A DNA stretch of 32,351 nucleotides from an uncultured Gemmatimonadota bacterium (lineage in GTDB: Bacteria > Gemmatimonadota > Gemmatimonadetes > Longimicrobiales > Longimicrobiaceae): the NCBI GenBank assembly GCA_902805735.1, contig CADCTW010000236.1:1-32351 (forward strand), in the 5' to 3' direction. Of this stretch, positions 8,264 through 17,034 are shown piece by piece (position 1 is the first letter of the stretch; each line of letters begins with the position of its first letter). The position numbers and the translations under genes were made by a program. The notes under the pieces were generated by a model. The model had not been told where the DNA came from, made no database searches, and saw only the letters and a program-made list of their open reading frames with translations.

Positions 8264-11227
8264 ATGAAGCGGCTACTCCGAATCACCAGGCCCCTGGCGT
8301 GGCTCGCGGCGCTGCTGTTCGCGCTCCCATTGGCGGGGCAGCTGCCGCCCGACGCGCGGTGGCGCACGCTGGACACGGAGCACTTCCGCGTGCACTTCAC
8401 GCCCGAGCTGGAGGCGCTGGGGCGCAGGGCGGGGGAGCGCGCGGAAACGGCGTACGCGGCGCTCGCCGAGGTGCTGGTGATGCCGCCGCGGGGGAAGATC
8501 GACCTGGTGCTGAGCGACAACGTGGACTTCTCCAACGGCTACGCCACGCCGCTCCCCACCAACCGCATCGTCGTCTTCGCGCACCCGCCCGTGGACGCGC
8601 CGGAGCTGGCGTTCTACGACGACTGGCTGCAGCTCGTGGTGTCGCACGAGCTCGCGCACATCTTCCACCTGGACTACGCGGCGGGGCTGCCGCGCCTCGT
8701 CCGCCGCGCGCTGGGGCGCAACCTGTTCACCTTCCCCAACGTGCTGGTGCCGCGCTGGAGCCAGGAAGGGCTGGCCACGGTGCTGGAGTCGCGCCTCACC
8801 CGCGCCGGCCGCGTGCGCGCCACGCTGTACGACATGACGCTGCGCACGGCCATCCTGGAGGACGAGTTCTTCCCCATCGACCGGGCCACCGGGCACCCCG
8901 TCTCCTGGCCCGGCGGGAGCACGCCGTACGCGTACGGCTCGCTCTTCATGGACTTCCTGGGCGACCGCTACGGCGACGCCAAACACGGCCAGTGGGTGCG
9001 GCTGATGGGCCGCCGCGTCCTCTTCTCGTACGGCGCGGACGGGGCGGCGAAGCGCGCGTACGGCCAGACCTTTTCGCGCGCCTGGCGGCAGTGGCAGGAC
9101 TCGCTGCGCACCGAGTACACCGCGCTGGCCGATTCGCTGCGCCGCGTTGGGCTCACCGAGCCGGAGATCCTGCTCCAGGAAGGGCGCAATACGGAAGGCC
9201 CCCGCTGGTCACCGGATGGACGGACCATCGCGTACGCGCACTCCACGGGGCGCGAAGAGAGCGCGACCCGGCTGTGGAGCGAGGACGGCGTGCGCGTGCT
9301 GGACCCGCGCACCACCCTGGGCCCCTCCGCCTGGCGCGCGGACGGATCGCTCGTCACGGCGATGACGGACGCCGTGGACCCGTACCGCTACTTTTCCGAC
9401 CTCTACATCGTCCGCCCCAACGGCGACCGCGACCGGCTGACGCACCGCGCGCGGCTGATGGAGCCGGACGTCCACCGCGGCACCGGCCGCATCGTCGCGG
9501 TGCGCGGCGGCGGCGGGACCACGGTGCCGGTGGTGATGGACGCGGAGGGGGGCGGGATGCGCGACCTGGTGCCCGCGTCTCCCGACGTGCACTGGACGCG
9601 GCCCCGCTGGTCGCCGGACGGAACGCGCATCGCCATCGCGCGCTGGCGCACGGGGGCGCTGTACGACGTGGTGATCCTGGACGCGGCCACGGGGAGCGTG
9701 GTGCGTGAGGTGACCAGCGACCGGGCGGTGGACAGCTCGCCGTCGTGGTCGCCGGACGGGCGCTACGTGGTGTTCAGCTCCGACCGCAGCGGCATCTCCA
9801 ACCTGTACGCGTACGACGTGGCGGCGGGCACCCTGCGGCGCATCACCAACGTGCTGACGGGCGCCTTCGACCCCGACGTGTCGCCGGACGGTCGTTGGAT
9901 CGCGCTGACGCTGTACCGCGCGGACGGGTACCACCTGGCCCGCATGCCGTTCGATCCGGCGCGCTGGACGGAGGCGCCCCCGCTGCGCCCCGAGCTCCGG
10001 CAGGCCGGCGCGGCTCCCGAGGTGGCGCAGCGCGCCGTGGCCGGCTCCCCGCGCCGCTACTCGCCCATCCCCTCGCTCCTCCCCTCCGCGTGGACCCCCA
10101 TCATCACCAGCGACCACGAGGAGCTGGGGATCGCGCTGGGCGCGGCCGTGGGCGGGCAGGACGTGGTGGGGCGCCACACGTACGCGGCGTCCGTGCAGGT
10201 CCACCCGCGCGAGCTTCGCACGGACGTGGGCGCGAGCTACCTGTTCGCGGGGCTGGGCAACCCGGTGATCGGCGCGTCGGCGGCGCAGGACTGGGACTTC
10301 GCGGGCGCGATCACCGTGATCAGCCCCGGAGGCGTCCCCGTGCCGCAGGTGCTCCTGGAGCGGGAGCGGCGCGGCTCCCTGGTCGCCACCTTCACCCGCC
10401 CGCGCTTCCGCTCGTACGGCTGGCTGAGCGTGGGCGCGGGCGCCAGCAAGCGCGAGTACACGGTGAACGGCTCCCCCGCGCGGGACGTACCCGCCGAGGC
10501 GGGGGGCGCGGTCACGCTGGGCTACTCCACCTCGCGCCGCTACGCGTACTCGGTGAGCCCGGAGAACGGCTTCGTGGCCGCGGCTTCGCTGGAGGGGCGG
10601 CGCTACCTGGAGCCCCTGGAGGGCGACGACGCCACTCCGGGATACGTGCGCGCAACGGGGCGGGTGCAGCACTACATCCCCTTCCGCGCGTGGGGCTACT
10701 CGCGCCACGTGGCGGGCCTGCGTGTGGCGGGCGGCGCGGACCGCGGCACCCTCACCCCCGGCTACTCGCTGGGCGGCGAGGCGGGCGGGGTCGGCGCCTT
10801 CCCGCTCTCCACCTTCGTCTCGCTGGGCGTCGACCTGGACCTGCCGGTGCGCGGCTACGCGGCGGGCGCGCAGTTCGGGGACCGCGCGGTGGCGGGCTCG
10901 GCCGAGTGGCGCTTTCCGCTGGCGCTGGTGGAGCGCGGGCGCGGGCTGCTCCCCGTGTACCTGGACCGGGTGTGGGGCGCCCTCTTCGTGGACGCGGGCC
11001 GCACCTGGTGCAGCGACGTGTGCCTGTCGCGCTTCGACGCTCCGGACACGGCGCCCGCCCCCACCACGCTCGCCTCCGTGGGCGCCGAGCTGGGGTTGAA
11101 CCTGGGCATCTCGTTCCTCCCCCCGGTCCCGTTCCGGCTGGGCGTGGGAGTCCCCCTGCGCCCCGTCAGCGCCGGGGCGAGCCGGCCGGACCCGCGGGCG
11201 TACCTCACGGTCGGGCTGGCCTTCTGA
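8264..11227 (+). CDS. Secreted metalloprotease, beta-propeller and outer-membrane barrel in one protein
   Basis: The 987-residue product has a signal peptide (MKRLLRITRP then a hydrophobic run to about residue 25). Residues 30-230 contain SHELAHIFH, with zinc ligands His128 and His132, and a downstream WSQEGLA with Glu168, the gluzincin (peptidase MA-like) pattern. Residues about 300-580 hold TolB/WD40-like blades marked by repeated RWSPDG, SWSPDG and DVSPDG motifs. Residues about 640-987 are barrel-like and end in an aromatic residue (LTVGLAF), as in BamA/TamA-type surface antigens. It should sit in the outer membrane with the protease domain in the periplasm. Substrate and role are unknown. 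The gene may be cotranscribed with the amidase 55 bases upstream. Confidence 0.82.
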   Translation: MKRLLRITRPLAWLAALLFALPLAGQLPPDARWRTLDTEHFRVHFTPELEALGRRAGERAETAYAALAEVLVMPPRGKIDLVLSDNVDFSNGYATPLPTNRIVVFAHPPVDAPELAFYDDWLQLVVSHELAHIFHLDYAAGLPRLVRRALGRNLFTFPNVLVPRWSQEGLATVLESRLTRAGRVRATLYDMTLRTAILEDEFFPIDRATGHPVSWPGGSTPYAYGSLFMDFLGDRYGDAKHGQWVRLMGRRVLFSYGADGAAKRAYGQTFSRAWRQWQDSLRTEYTALADSLRRVGLTEPEILLQEGRNTEGPRWSPDGRTIAYAHSTGREESATRLWSEDGVRVLDPRTTLGPSAWRADGSLVTAMTDAVDPYRYFSDLYIVRPNGDRDRLTHRARLMEPDVHRGTGRIVAVRGGGGTTVPVVMDAEGGGMRDLVPASPDVHWTRPRWSPDGTRIAIARWRTGALYDVVILDAATGSVVREVTSDRAVDSSPSWSPDGRYVVFSSDRSGISNLYAYDVAAGTLRRITNVLTGAFDPDVSPDGRWIALTLYRADGYHLARMPFDPARWTEAPPLRPELRQAGAAPEVAQRAVAGSPRRYSPIPSLLPSAWTPIITSDHEELGIALGAAVGGQDVVGRHTYAASVQVHPRELRTDVGASYLFAGLGNPVIGASAAQDWDFAGAITVISPGGVPVPQVLLERERRGSLVATFTRPRFRSYGWLSVGAGASKREYTVNGSPARDVPAEAGGAVTLGYSTSRRYAYSVSPENGFVAAASLEGRRYLEPLEGDDATPGYVRATGRVQHYIPFRAWGYSRHVAGLRVAGGADRGTLTPGYSLGGEAGGVGAFPLSTFVSLGVDLDLPVRGYAAGAQFGDRAVAGSAEWRFPLALVERGRGLLPVYLDRVWGALFVDAGRTWCSDVCLSRFDAPDTAPAPTTLASVGAELGLNLGISFLPPVPFRLGVGVPLRPVSAGASRPDPRAYLTVGLAF

Positions 11228-11232
11228 GGGGA

Positions 11233-11497
11233 GGCCCTCACCCGGCAGCTTACAGCTGCCACCCTCTCCCACAAACAGCCGTGGGAGAGGGGACTACTTC
11301 GATCGCGCGTGGCCGGCCCTGAGCCCCCGACCCCTCACTCCCGAGCATCTGGCCGAGGGGGGCGCATCTTCAGTGTCCGCCGGCGCCTGCGACTCCGTCT
11401 GAGCTGCGGCCCCGCCAAAGCCTGCCGTGGCGCAGATCTATGGAAATCGCCCCCCTCTCCCATTATTGGGAGAGCGGGGGTCGGGGGGGTGAGGGCC
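11233..11497. repeat. GC-rich repeat unit with CCCTCTCCC hairpins and inverted ends
   Basis: This unit fills most of the 297-base gap between two convergent genes. It starts with GGCCCTCACCC (11233-11243) and ends with the reverse complement GGGTGAGGGCC (11487-11497). Inside are three hairpins. GGCAGCT/AGCTGCC is at 11244-11260. CCCTCTCCCAC/GTGGGAGAGGG is at 11262-11291. CTCTCCCA/TGGGAGAG is at 11455-11474, within GGAAATCGCCCC...GGTGAGGGCC, a layout repeated near 16956. The central 150 bases have no gene I can support. REP-like elements with this CCCTCTCCC core are common in GC-rich genomes. Confidence 0.75.
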
Positions 11498-11524
11498 TTC
11501 CGTCAGCACGAGCCGCCCTGTGCC

Positions 11525-12313
11525 CTACACCATGTGGTTCAGCGGGCCGTGGCCCCCGCCCAGGCCGGGGGCGGCGTGCATGGCCCGGCTCACATAGCCG
11601 AGGGCGTCTTCCACGGAGCGGGTGAGGGGGCGGCCGTGCGCCAGGCCCGCGGCGACGGCGGCGGAAAGGGTGCAGCCGGTGCCGTGCGTGCTGCGCGTGT
11701 CCAGCCTGGGGCGGCGCCACTCGTGCCACTCGCGCCCGTCGAAGAGGATGTCCACCAGCTCGGACGATTGCAGGTGGCCGCCCTTGAGGAGCGCGGCCCG
11801 CGCCCCCATCTCCACCAGCGCGGCGGCGGCCCTGCGCATCCCCTCGCGCTCCTCCACCGGGAAGCCAACCAGCACCGCGGCCTCGTCCAGGTTCGGAGTG
11901 ACCAGCGCGGCCAGCGGCACCAGCGACTCCGCCACCGCCCGCTCCGCGTCCTGGTCCAGCAGGCGGTCACCGCTGCTGGCCACCATCACCGGGTCCAGCA
12001 CGTAGCGGGCAAGCCGGTGCTCGCGGATGGAATCGGCCACGGCGCGCACCAGCTCGGCCGTCGCCAGCATCCCGCTCTTGCAGGCGGCGGGATGGAGGTC
12101 CTCCGCCACGGCGCGGATCTGCGCGCGCACCGTGTCCACCGGAATGGGGTGCACGCCGCTCACCCCGAGCGTGTTCTGCACCGTCACGGCCGTAATCGCG
12201 CTGGTGCCGAACACGCCCAACGCGTGGAAGCTCTTGAGGTCGGCCTGGATCCCCGCGCCGCCGCCCGAATCGGAGCCGGCGATCGTGAGAGCCACGGGAA
12301 AACGATCGGTCAT
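11525..12313 (-). CDS. thiD: Hydroxymethylpyrimidine/phosphomethylpyrimidine kinase
   Basis: ThiD (262 residues, normal length) phosphorylates HMP and HMP-phosphate to HMP pyrophosphate for thiamine synthesis in the cytoplasm. The ribokinase-fold signature [20 protein letters not shown] is at the N-terminus. [23 protein letters not shown] and the anion-hole/catalytic motif [14 protein letters not shown] follow in the expected order. ATG 12313 is the only sensible start. Another thiamine gene, thiO, lies 3.5 kb away on the same strand but is separated by unrelated genes. No TPP riboswitch was recognised upstream. The upstream gap to the M48 gene contains a CACAGAG-type hairpin, so thiD may be transcribed separately from it. 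Confidence 0.95.
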   Translation of the reverse strand: MTDRFPVALTIAGSDSGGGAGIQADLKSFHALGVFGTSAITAVTVQNTLGVSGVHPIPVDTVRAQIRAVAEDLHPAACKSGMLATAELVRAVADSIREHRLARYVLDPVMVASSGDRLLDQDAERAVAESLVPLAALVTPNLDEAAVLVGFPVEEREGMRRAAAALVEMGARAALLKGGHLQSSELVDILFDGREWHEWRRPRLDTRSTHGTGCTLSAAVAAGLAHGRPLTRSVEDALGYVSRAMHAAPGLGGGHGPLNHMV

Positions 12314-12333
12314 TTCCTGGAATGGTAAGAGGC

Positions 12334-12385
12334 CAGAGGCACAGAGACGAAGTGATCTCTGTGCCTCTGTGCCTCTGTGTGAGCC
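12334..12385. repeat. CACAGAG-family hairpin repeat
   Basis: CAGAGGCACAGAGA (12334-12347) pairs perfectly with TCTCTGTGCCTCTG (12356-12369). A further repeat of the right arm runs to about 12381. It lies between thiD and the M48 gene, and on the minus strand it falls just after the M48 stop codon. Confidence 0.88.
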
Positions 12386-12389
12386 CTTT

Positions 12390-13289
12390 TTACTTCCCCC
12401 CGAACGGATGCTGACCGTTGGGGCCCATCGCGCCCGGGTGCAGCATGGGCGGCGCGGGGGGCAGCTCGTGCAGCCGGCGCAGGAAATCGTCGTACGACGG
12501 CACCTGCGTGGCCAGGCGCTGCCGGGTCGCGGGCATGCGCTCCTGGATCTCCGCGCGGGTGATCTTGAGGCGCTGCTTGGAGGCCGGGTGCGTGGAGAAC
12601 CACTGGGCCATCACGCCCTGCGGCACCGCGGCCTCCTCCTTCACGAAGCCGTTGAAGAGGCTCAGCATCCCGTTGGGATCCACGCCGGAGGCGATCAGGT
12701 ACCCCACGGCCAGGCGGTCCGCCTCCTGCTCGTCGTTGCGCGAGTGGGCGGCCGACCACACCGCGCCGCCGATGTCCAGCGCCTCCTGGTCCAGGATCGG
12801 CTCCCGGTTCAGGATCACCTTGTACAGGATGCCGGACATGGAGCGCGTGCGCATCTGGCGCTGCAGGTTCTTGGCGCCGTGCCGCGCCGCCACGTGCCCG
12901 ATCTCGTGCGCCAGCACCCCCGCCAGCTCGGACACGTTCCGCGTGCGCTCGATGAGCCCGCGGTTCACGTAGATGTGCCCGCCGGGGAGGGCGAAGGCGT
13001 TCACCCCCTCCGTGTCCACGATGTAGAAGCGGTAGGGCACGTCGGGCCGCTCGCTGCGCCGGGCGAGCATCCGCCCCAGGTCCGTGACGTAGTGGTTCAG
13101 CGGCCCGTCCGACACCAGCGGGATCTGGTTGTTGATCTGGATGGCGATCTGGTCGCCGAGTTCCTGCTCTCGCTTCTCGCTCACGCACCCGGCGAGAAGC
13201 GGAAGGAGGGCCGCGGCCGCCACCATCCGGCGCGCCCGCGCCCCGAGGGCGCGGACCCGGACGTGCCGGCCGCCGCGCCCGGCGCTCAC
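12390..13289 (-). CDS. M48-family metalloprotease lipoprotein, downstream copy
   Basis: This 299-residue protein starts at GTG 13289, which overlaps the stop of the upstream M48 gene by four bases; ATG 13226 is an alternative start. It has an arginine-rich N-terminus and lipobox LAGC (Cys 35). The catalytic motif HEIGH is at 128-132, preceded by the conserved [18 protein letters not shown]. The third zinc ligand is in [11 protein letters not shown]. Family members (BepA/YfgC/LoiP type) degrade or help assemble misfolded outer-membrane proteins in the periplasm. The C-terminus adds a Pro/Gly-rich tail. It is a paralogue of the adjacent gene, sharing motif order and spacing, and a substrate cannot be assigned. 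Confidence 0.9.
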   Translation of the reverse strand: MSAGRGGRHVRVRALGARARRMVAAAALLPLLAGCVSEKREQELGDQIAIQINNQIPLVSDGPLNHYVTDLGRMLARRSERPDVPYRFYIVDTEGVNAFALPGGHIYVNRGLIERTRNVSELAGVLAHEIGHVAARHGAKNLQRQMRTRSMSGILYKVILNREPILDQEALDIGGAVWSAAHSRNDEQEADRLAVGYLIASGVDPNGMLSLFNGFVKEEAAVPQGVMAQWFSTHPASKQRLKITRAEIQERMPATRQRLATQVPSYDDFLRRLHELPPAPPMLHPGAMGPNGQHPFGGK

Positions 13290-14125
13290 CGCCGGTCCCG
13301 CGGCGCGGGAGTCAGCGAGCGGACGCGCGCCCGGAAGGCCTGGTACGCCTGGTTGTCCGTCGTCAGCCGGGCGTTGCCGGTGGCGCCCGGCGTGGCCTGG
13401 ATGATGGCCTGCACGTTGGTGATGCGCTCCTGCGTGGTGGGGTGCGTGGCGAACCACTGCTGCACCCGGCTGGGGTTGCGCCGCTGCTCGGTCAGCAGCT
13501 CCTGGAAGAAGCTGGGGAGCCCGTTGGGGTTGTACCCCGTGCGCACCAGGTACGGCACGGCCACGCGGTCCGCCTCGCGCTCCGCGTCGCGGCTGTAGCC
13601 GGCGAACACCGCGCTCCCGGCGGCCTGCACGCCCACCTGCTCCACCTGCCCCGGGTTGCGCCGGAGGATGCCTCCATACAGGATTGTGAGCAGCGTGTTG
13701 GCGCCCTGCGCGCGCTGAAGCTGCTCGATGCTGTGCCGCTCGGCCACGTGGCCGATCTCGTGCGCCAGCACCCCCGCCAGCTCGGACACGTTGTCCGCGC
13801 GCTCGATCAGGCCGCGGTTCACGTAGATGTGGCCGCCCGGAACGGCGAACGCGTTGATGGCGTCCGAGTTGACCACGTAGAAGTAGTACGGGATGCCGCG
13901 CTGGTCGGCGGCGGCGGCGAGCTGGCGGCCCAGGTTGTTGATGTACTGCAGCGTGGCCCGGTCGTTGATCAGCGGGAGCTGCTGGTTGATCTGGCGCGAG
14001 TAGTCGGCGCCGAGCTGTACTTCCTGCTGCGTGCTGATGGTTGCGCAGCCGGCGGCGCTCGCCGCGCCGCACAGCGCAAGCACGGCGGCACCCCGCCGTG
14101 CGTGAGCCCTAAGTGCAAGTGCCAT
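13286..14125 (-). CDS. M48-family metalloprotease lipoprotein, upstream copy
   Basis: The start is ATG 14125, with GGAGA 6 bases upstream; ATG 14137 would add four residues. A signal with lipobox SAAGC places Cys at 27. The motif HEIGH lies at 122-126 after [18 protein letters not shown], and the third zinc ligand is probably Glu184 in [11 protein letters not shown]. It has 279 residues, about the size of the M48C lipoproteins that act in outer-membrane quality control. It is the first gene of a two-gene unit with the paralogue downstream. The conserved block around the active site is nearly identical between the two, which suggests a duplication. It is divergent from the methyltransferase gene at 14199. 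Confidence 0.92.
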   Translation of the reverse strand: MALALRAHARRGAAVLALCGAASAAGCATISTQQEVQLGADYSRQINQQLPLINDRATLQYINNLGRQLAAAADQRGIPYYFYVVNSDAINAFAVPGGHIYVNRGLIERADNVSELAGVLAHEIGHVAERHSIEQLQRAQGANTLLTILYGGILRRNPGQVEQVGVQAAGSAVFAGYSRDAEREADRVAVPYLVRTGYNPNGLPSFFQELLTEQRRNPSRVQQWFATHPTTQERITNVQAIIQATPGATGNARLTTDNQAYQAFRARVRSLTPAPRDRR

Positions 14126-14198
14126 CGGTATCTCCATAACACTGGACGGGTGATTTGACGGCCATGAGAAAAGCAAGTCCCGGACCATCCTCCGCGCA

Positions 14199-14963
14199 GT
14201 GCTGAGCCGCCGCGAAGAGCGCCTCCTGAAGACGCTGCGCCAGCGCCGCACCCGCGAGGAAGAGGGCCTGTTCATCGCCGAAGGGGTGCGCGCGGTGGAA
14301 GACCTTGTGGCGTCCACGCTTGCGGTCCGTTTCGCCGTCGTCTCGTCCACCCTGGGGGACACGCCCCGCGGCGCCGCCCTCGCCCACGGCGTCGCGGCGC
14401 GCGGCATCCACGTGCACGAGGCGGACGAGCGCGAGTTCCGCGAGTGGGCGGACACCGAGACGCCGCAGGGGATCCTGGCCGTGGCCGAGATCCCCCGCGC
14501 CGGGCTGGACGCCATCCCCATGGACGCGGAGCCGGCGGTGGTGCTGGTGCTGGACGCGGTGCAGGACCCCGGCAACTTCGGCACGCTGGTGCGCACGGCC
14601 GAGGCGCTGGGGGCGGCCGGCGTGGTGGCCCTCCCCGGCACGGTGGACCCCTGGAACCCCAAGTCCGTGCGCGCGGCCATGGGCTCGTCGTTCCGGCTCC
14701 CCGTCGTGGAGACGGACTGGGAGGCGCTGGAGCCCTGGCTGCGCGGGCGCGGCGCCGTCACGGTGGCTTCCGCGGCGGGCGCGCCCCCGCCCGATTCGCT
14801 TCCCCGGCGCGCGGCGCTGGTGCTGGGCAACGAGGGCGCCGGCGTCTCGGCCGACACCCTGCGCCGCGCGGACCTTGCGCTGGGCATCCCCCTGCGCGGG
14901 CGCGCCGAGTCGCTGAACGTGGCGGCCGCGGGCGCCATCCTCCTCCACGAGCTCCTTCGCTGA
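14199..14963 (+). CDS. TrmH/SpoU-family RNA 2'-O-methyltransferase
   Basis: The 254-residue protein begins at GTG 14199. The N-terminal part (FIAEGVRAVEDLVAS) is the substrate-binding domain. The C-terminal part is a SPOUT knot domain with its three motifs: VLDAVQDPGNFGTLVRTAEA, LVLGNEGAGVS and IPLRGRAESLNVAAAGAILL. These bind SAM and include the conserved Asn/Arg/Glu residues. Members methylate ribose 2'-OH of rRNA or tRNA; the exact target (for example 23S G2251-type) cannot be read from the sequence. The prepilin peptidase gene begins 3 bases after its stop, so the pair is probably cotranscribed. Confidence 0.92.
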   Translation: MLSRREERLLKTLRQRRTREEEGLFIAEGVRAVEDLVASTLAVRFAVVSSTLGDTPRGAALAHGVAARGIHVHEADEREFREWADTETPQGILAVAEIPRAGLDAIPMDAEPAVVLVLDAVQDPGNFGTLVRTAEALGAAGVVALPGTVDPWNPKSVRAAMGSSFRLPVVETDWEALEPWLRGRGAVTVASAAGAPPPDSLPRRAALVLGNEGAGVSADTLRRADLALGIPLRGRAESLNVAAAGAILLHELLR

Positions 14964-14965
14964 CC

Positions 14966-15736
14966 TTGACGTCCGACTACCTGATCTGGGGCTACGCGGC
15001 GCTCCTGGGCGCCTGCATCGGCTCCTTCCTCAACGTGTGCGTGTACCGCTGGCCCGAGGCCCTCTCGGTGGTCTCGCCGCCCTCGCGCTGCGGCTCGTGC
15101 GGCACGCAGATCCGCTGGTTCGACAACGTGCCGGTGCTGGGCTGGATCTTCTTGCGCGGCCGCTGCCGGGCGTGCGGGGCCCGCGTCTCCATCCAGTACC
15201 CGCTGATCGAGCTGCTGGTGGCGTCCCTCTGGCTCGCCGCCGTGCTGCGCCACGGGGTGAGCTGGCAGGCGCTCTCCACGGCCCTCTTCTTCACCATCCT
15301 GCTGGGGATCGCGCTCACCGACGCGCGCACCTACATCATCCCCGACGAGTTCTCGCTGGGCGGGCTGGCGCTGGGGCTGGCGCTCTCCTTTGCGCCGGGC
15401 GGCATCACGCCGCAGCAGTCGGCGCTGGGAGCGCTGCTGGGCTTCGGCGTGCTCTGGCTGGTGGCGGAGCTGGGTGAGCGCGCCTTCCGCAAGCAGGCCA
15501 TGGGCGGCGGCGACATCAAGATGCTGGCGATGATCGGCGCCTTCGTGGGGATGCCCGGCGTGCTCCTCACCCTGTTCCTCGGCGCGCTGCTGGGCACGCT
15601 GATCTTCGGCCCCATCAGCATGCGCACCAACAAGCTGGTCCCGTTCGGCATCTTCCTGGCGCTCGGCGCCGCCATCGTGGAGCCGTGGGGAAGCGCCATC
15701 GTGGAATGGTATCTGAGCACGTTCGTAGGCGTTTGA
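14966..15736 (+). CDS. pilD: Prepilin peptidase/N-methyltransferase
   Basis: This integral membrane aspartyl protease cleaves type IV prepilin and pseudopilin leaders and usually N-methylates the new end. The start TTG 14966 follows the methyltransferase stop. GACIGSFLNVCVYRWP marks the first membrane segment. Two CxxC pairs (CGSC and CRAC) give the zinc motif of bifunctional enzymes. The catalytic aspartates are in ALTDARTYIIPDE and in the GGGDIKM motif. About eight hydrophobic segments are visible over 256 residues, normal for PilD. No pilin gene is nearby, so it likely serves pili or type II secretion encoded elsewhere. Its stop precedes a long hairpin. Confidence 0.94.
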   Translation: MTSDYLIWGYAALLGACIGSFLNVCVYRWPEALSVVSPPSRCGSCGTQIRWFDNVPVLGWIFLRGRCRACGARVSIQYPLIELLVASLWLAAVLRHGVSWQALSTALFFTILLGIALTDARTYIIPDEFSLGGLALGLALSFAPGGITPQQSALGALLGFGVLWLVAELGERAFRKQAMGGGDIKMLAMIGAFVGMPGVLLTLFLGALLGTLIFGPISMRTNKLVPFGIFLALGAAIVEPWGSAIVEWYLSTFVGV

Positions 15737-15738
15737 AT

Positions 15739-15805
15739 CTCACACAGAGACACAGAGGCACAGAGAAAAGCATCTTTTCTCTGTGCCTCTGTGTCTCTGT
15801 GTGAG
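15739..15805. repeat. CACAGAG-family hairpin, perfect 32-bp inverted repeat between convergent genes
   Basis: The arms 15739-15770 and 15774-15805 are exact reverse complements separated by the 3-base loop CAT. The element almost completely fills the gap between pilD (ends 15736) and thiO (ends 15807 on the minus strand), so it lies 3' of both. A shared bidirectional terminator or 3'-end stabiliser is a reasonable inference, though neither side has a long U-run. Confidence 0.95.
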
Positions 15806-15806
15806 C

Positions 15807-16916
15807 CTAAAATCTTTGGATGCCGAACGGCGCCAGTGAGGCATCCGGCGGGTGGCCCAGCAGCACGCCCGCAACCAGCTCGGCGGTGAGCGGGGTGAGG
15901 AGGATGCCGTTGCGGAAGTGGCCCGTGGCGTAGTGCAGGTTGGGGATGTCCGGGTCGGGGCCCAGGATGGGGAAGCCGTCCGGGGTGCCGGGACGGAGGC
16001 CGGCCCACGTCTCCACGATGGCGGCGTCGGCCAGGGAGGGGGCGATCTCCAGCGCGCCCTCCAGCAGCCCCACGAGCCCGCGCGGCGTCACGGCCTTGCG
16101 GAAGCCCAGGCGCTCCACCGTGGCGCCGGCCAGGATGCGCCCCTCGGAGCGCGGCACCAGGTAGCAGCGCGGCGAGTCCACCACGTGTCGGAAGAGCGGC
16201 GGGATGGACTCCAGCGCGGCGATCTGCCCGTGCACCGGCTCCACGGGTACGGGGCGGGGAAGCCCCTCCATCCGCCCCGCCCAGCTCCCCGCGGCCAGCA
16301 CCACGGCGCCGGCGCGGATGCGCTCCCCTCCCGCCAGCACCACGCCCGCCGCCCGGCCGCCCTCGTGCAGCAGCGCCACCACGTCGGCACCCAGGCGGAA
16401 CTCGGCCCCCGCGCGCGCGGCGGCGCCCCAGAGAGCCCGGCCCAGCGCGCGGTTGTCCGCCTGGTGGTCGCCGGGAAAGCGCAGCGCCCAGCGCGTGGCG
16501 GGGGACGCGGCGGGCTCCATCTCCCGCACCTGGGCCTCGTCCAGCCGCTCCACCCCCAGCCCCGCCGCCGACTGCCAGGCGAACCGGTGCTCCAGCTCCG
16601 CCTCGTCCTCTTCGCGCAGCGCCAGGTACAGCGTCCCCGCGTCTCCGTACCCCACGTCCACCCCCGTCTCCTCGCGCAGCGCCGCCGCGAACTCGGGATA
16701 CAAGGAGCGGGCGCGGAGGAGAAGGTCCAGGAACGGGCCGGGCTGGTCGGCCTCCGCGAGCGGGGAGAGCATGCCGGCGGCGGCGAAGGAGGCCTCCATC
16801 CCCGGCGTCGCGCGCTCCGCCACCACCACGCGCAGCCCCCCCTGCGCCGCGCGCCGCGCGATGGCGCACCCGATCACCCCTCCGCCCACCACCACCACGT
16901 CCGCCACGGCGCTCAT
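15807..16916 (-). CDS. thiO: Glycine oxidase-type FAD amine oxidase
   Basis: ThiO (369 residues) oxidises glycine to iminoacetate/glyoxylate imine for the thiazole moiety of thiamine. The N-terminus has the Rossmann FAD motif VVVVGGGVIGCAIARRAAQ (GGGVIG at 11-16) followed by an acidic/basic beta-strand end (VVVAERATPG). EASFAAAGMLSP is typical of ThiO. The C-terminal WAGLRPGTPDGFPILGPDP, then HYATGHFRNGILLTPLTA, is the standard DAO/ThiO FAD and substrate segment. The ATG at 16916 is used. A generic D-amino-acid oxidase is possible but the motif set is ThiO-like. A GC-rich hairpin lies just upstream, separating it from the M42 gene. Confidence 0.88.
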   Translation of the reverse strand: MSAVADVVVVGGGVIGCAIARRAAQGGLRVVVAERATPGMEASFAAAGMLSPLAEADQPGPFLDLLLRARSLYPEFAAALREETGVDVGYGDAGTLYLALREEDEAELEHRFAWQSAAGLGVERLDEAQVREMEPAASPATRWALRFPGDHQADNRALGRALWGAAARAGAEFRLGADVVALLHEGGRAAGVVLAGGERIRAGAVVLAAGSWAGRMEGLPRPVPVEPVHGQIAALESIPPLFRHVVDSPRCYLVPRSEGRILAGATVERLGFRKAVTPRGLVGLLEGALEIAPSLADAAIVETWAGLRPGTPDGFPILGPDPDIPNLHYATGHFRNGILLTPLTAELVAGVLLGHPPDASLAPFGIQRF

Positions 16917-16955
16917 GGGAAACCCGCGCCGGCCCGTCTCGCCGCGCCGGGGCGT

Positions 16956-17034
16956 GGAAATCGCCCCCTCTCCCGATAACGAGAGGCGCAGCCTCTCCTG
17001 TTATCCGGAGAGGGGGACGGGGGGTGAGGGCCCC
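16956..17034. repeat. GC-rich CCCTCTCCC repeat with long hairpin
   Basis: CCCCCTCTCC (16964-16973) pairs with GGAGAGGGGG (17007-17016), GATAAC with GTTATC, and GAGAGGC with GCCTCTC, around the loop GCA. The stem has one mismatch and a two-base bulge. The outer GGAAATCGCCCC and GGTGAGGGCCC ends match the copy near 11441-11497. It sits directly after the M42 stop on the minus strand. Confidence 0.88.

Noticed and set aside
9209..11272. 687-codon minus-strand frame under the protease-barrel gene
   Set aside because: Composition and lack of any motif show it is a shadow of the plus-strand gene.
12150..12330. TPP riboswitch near thiD
   Set aside because: No conserved THI-box segments such as CTGAGA were seen upstream of the thiD start.
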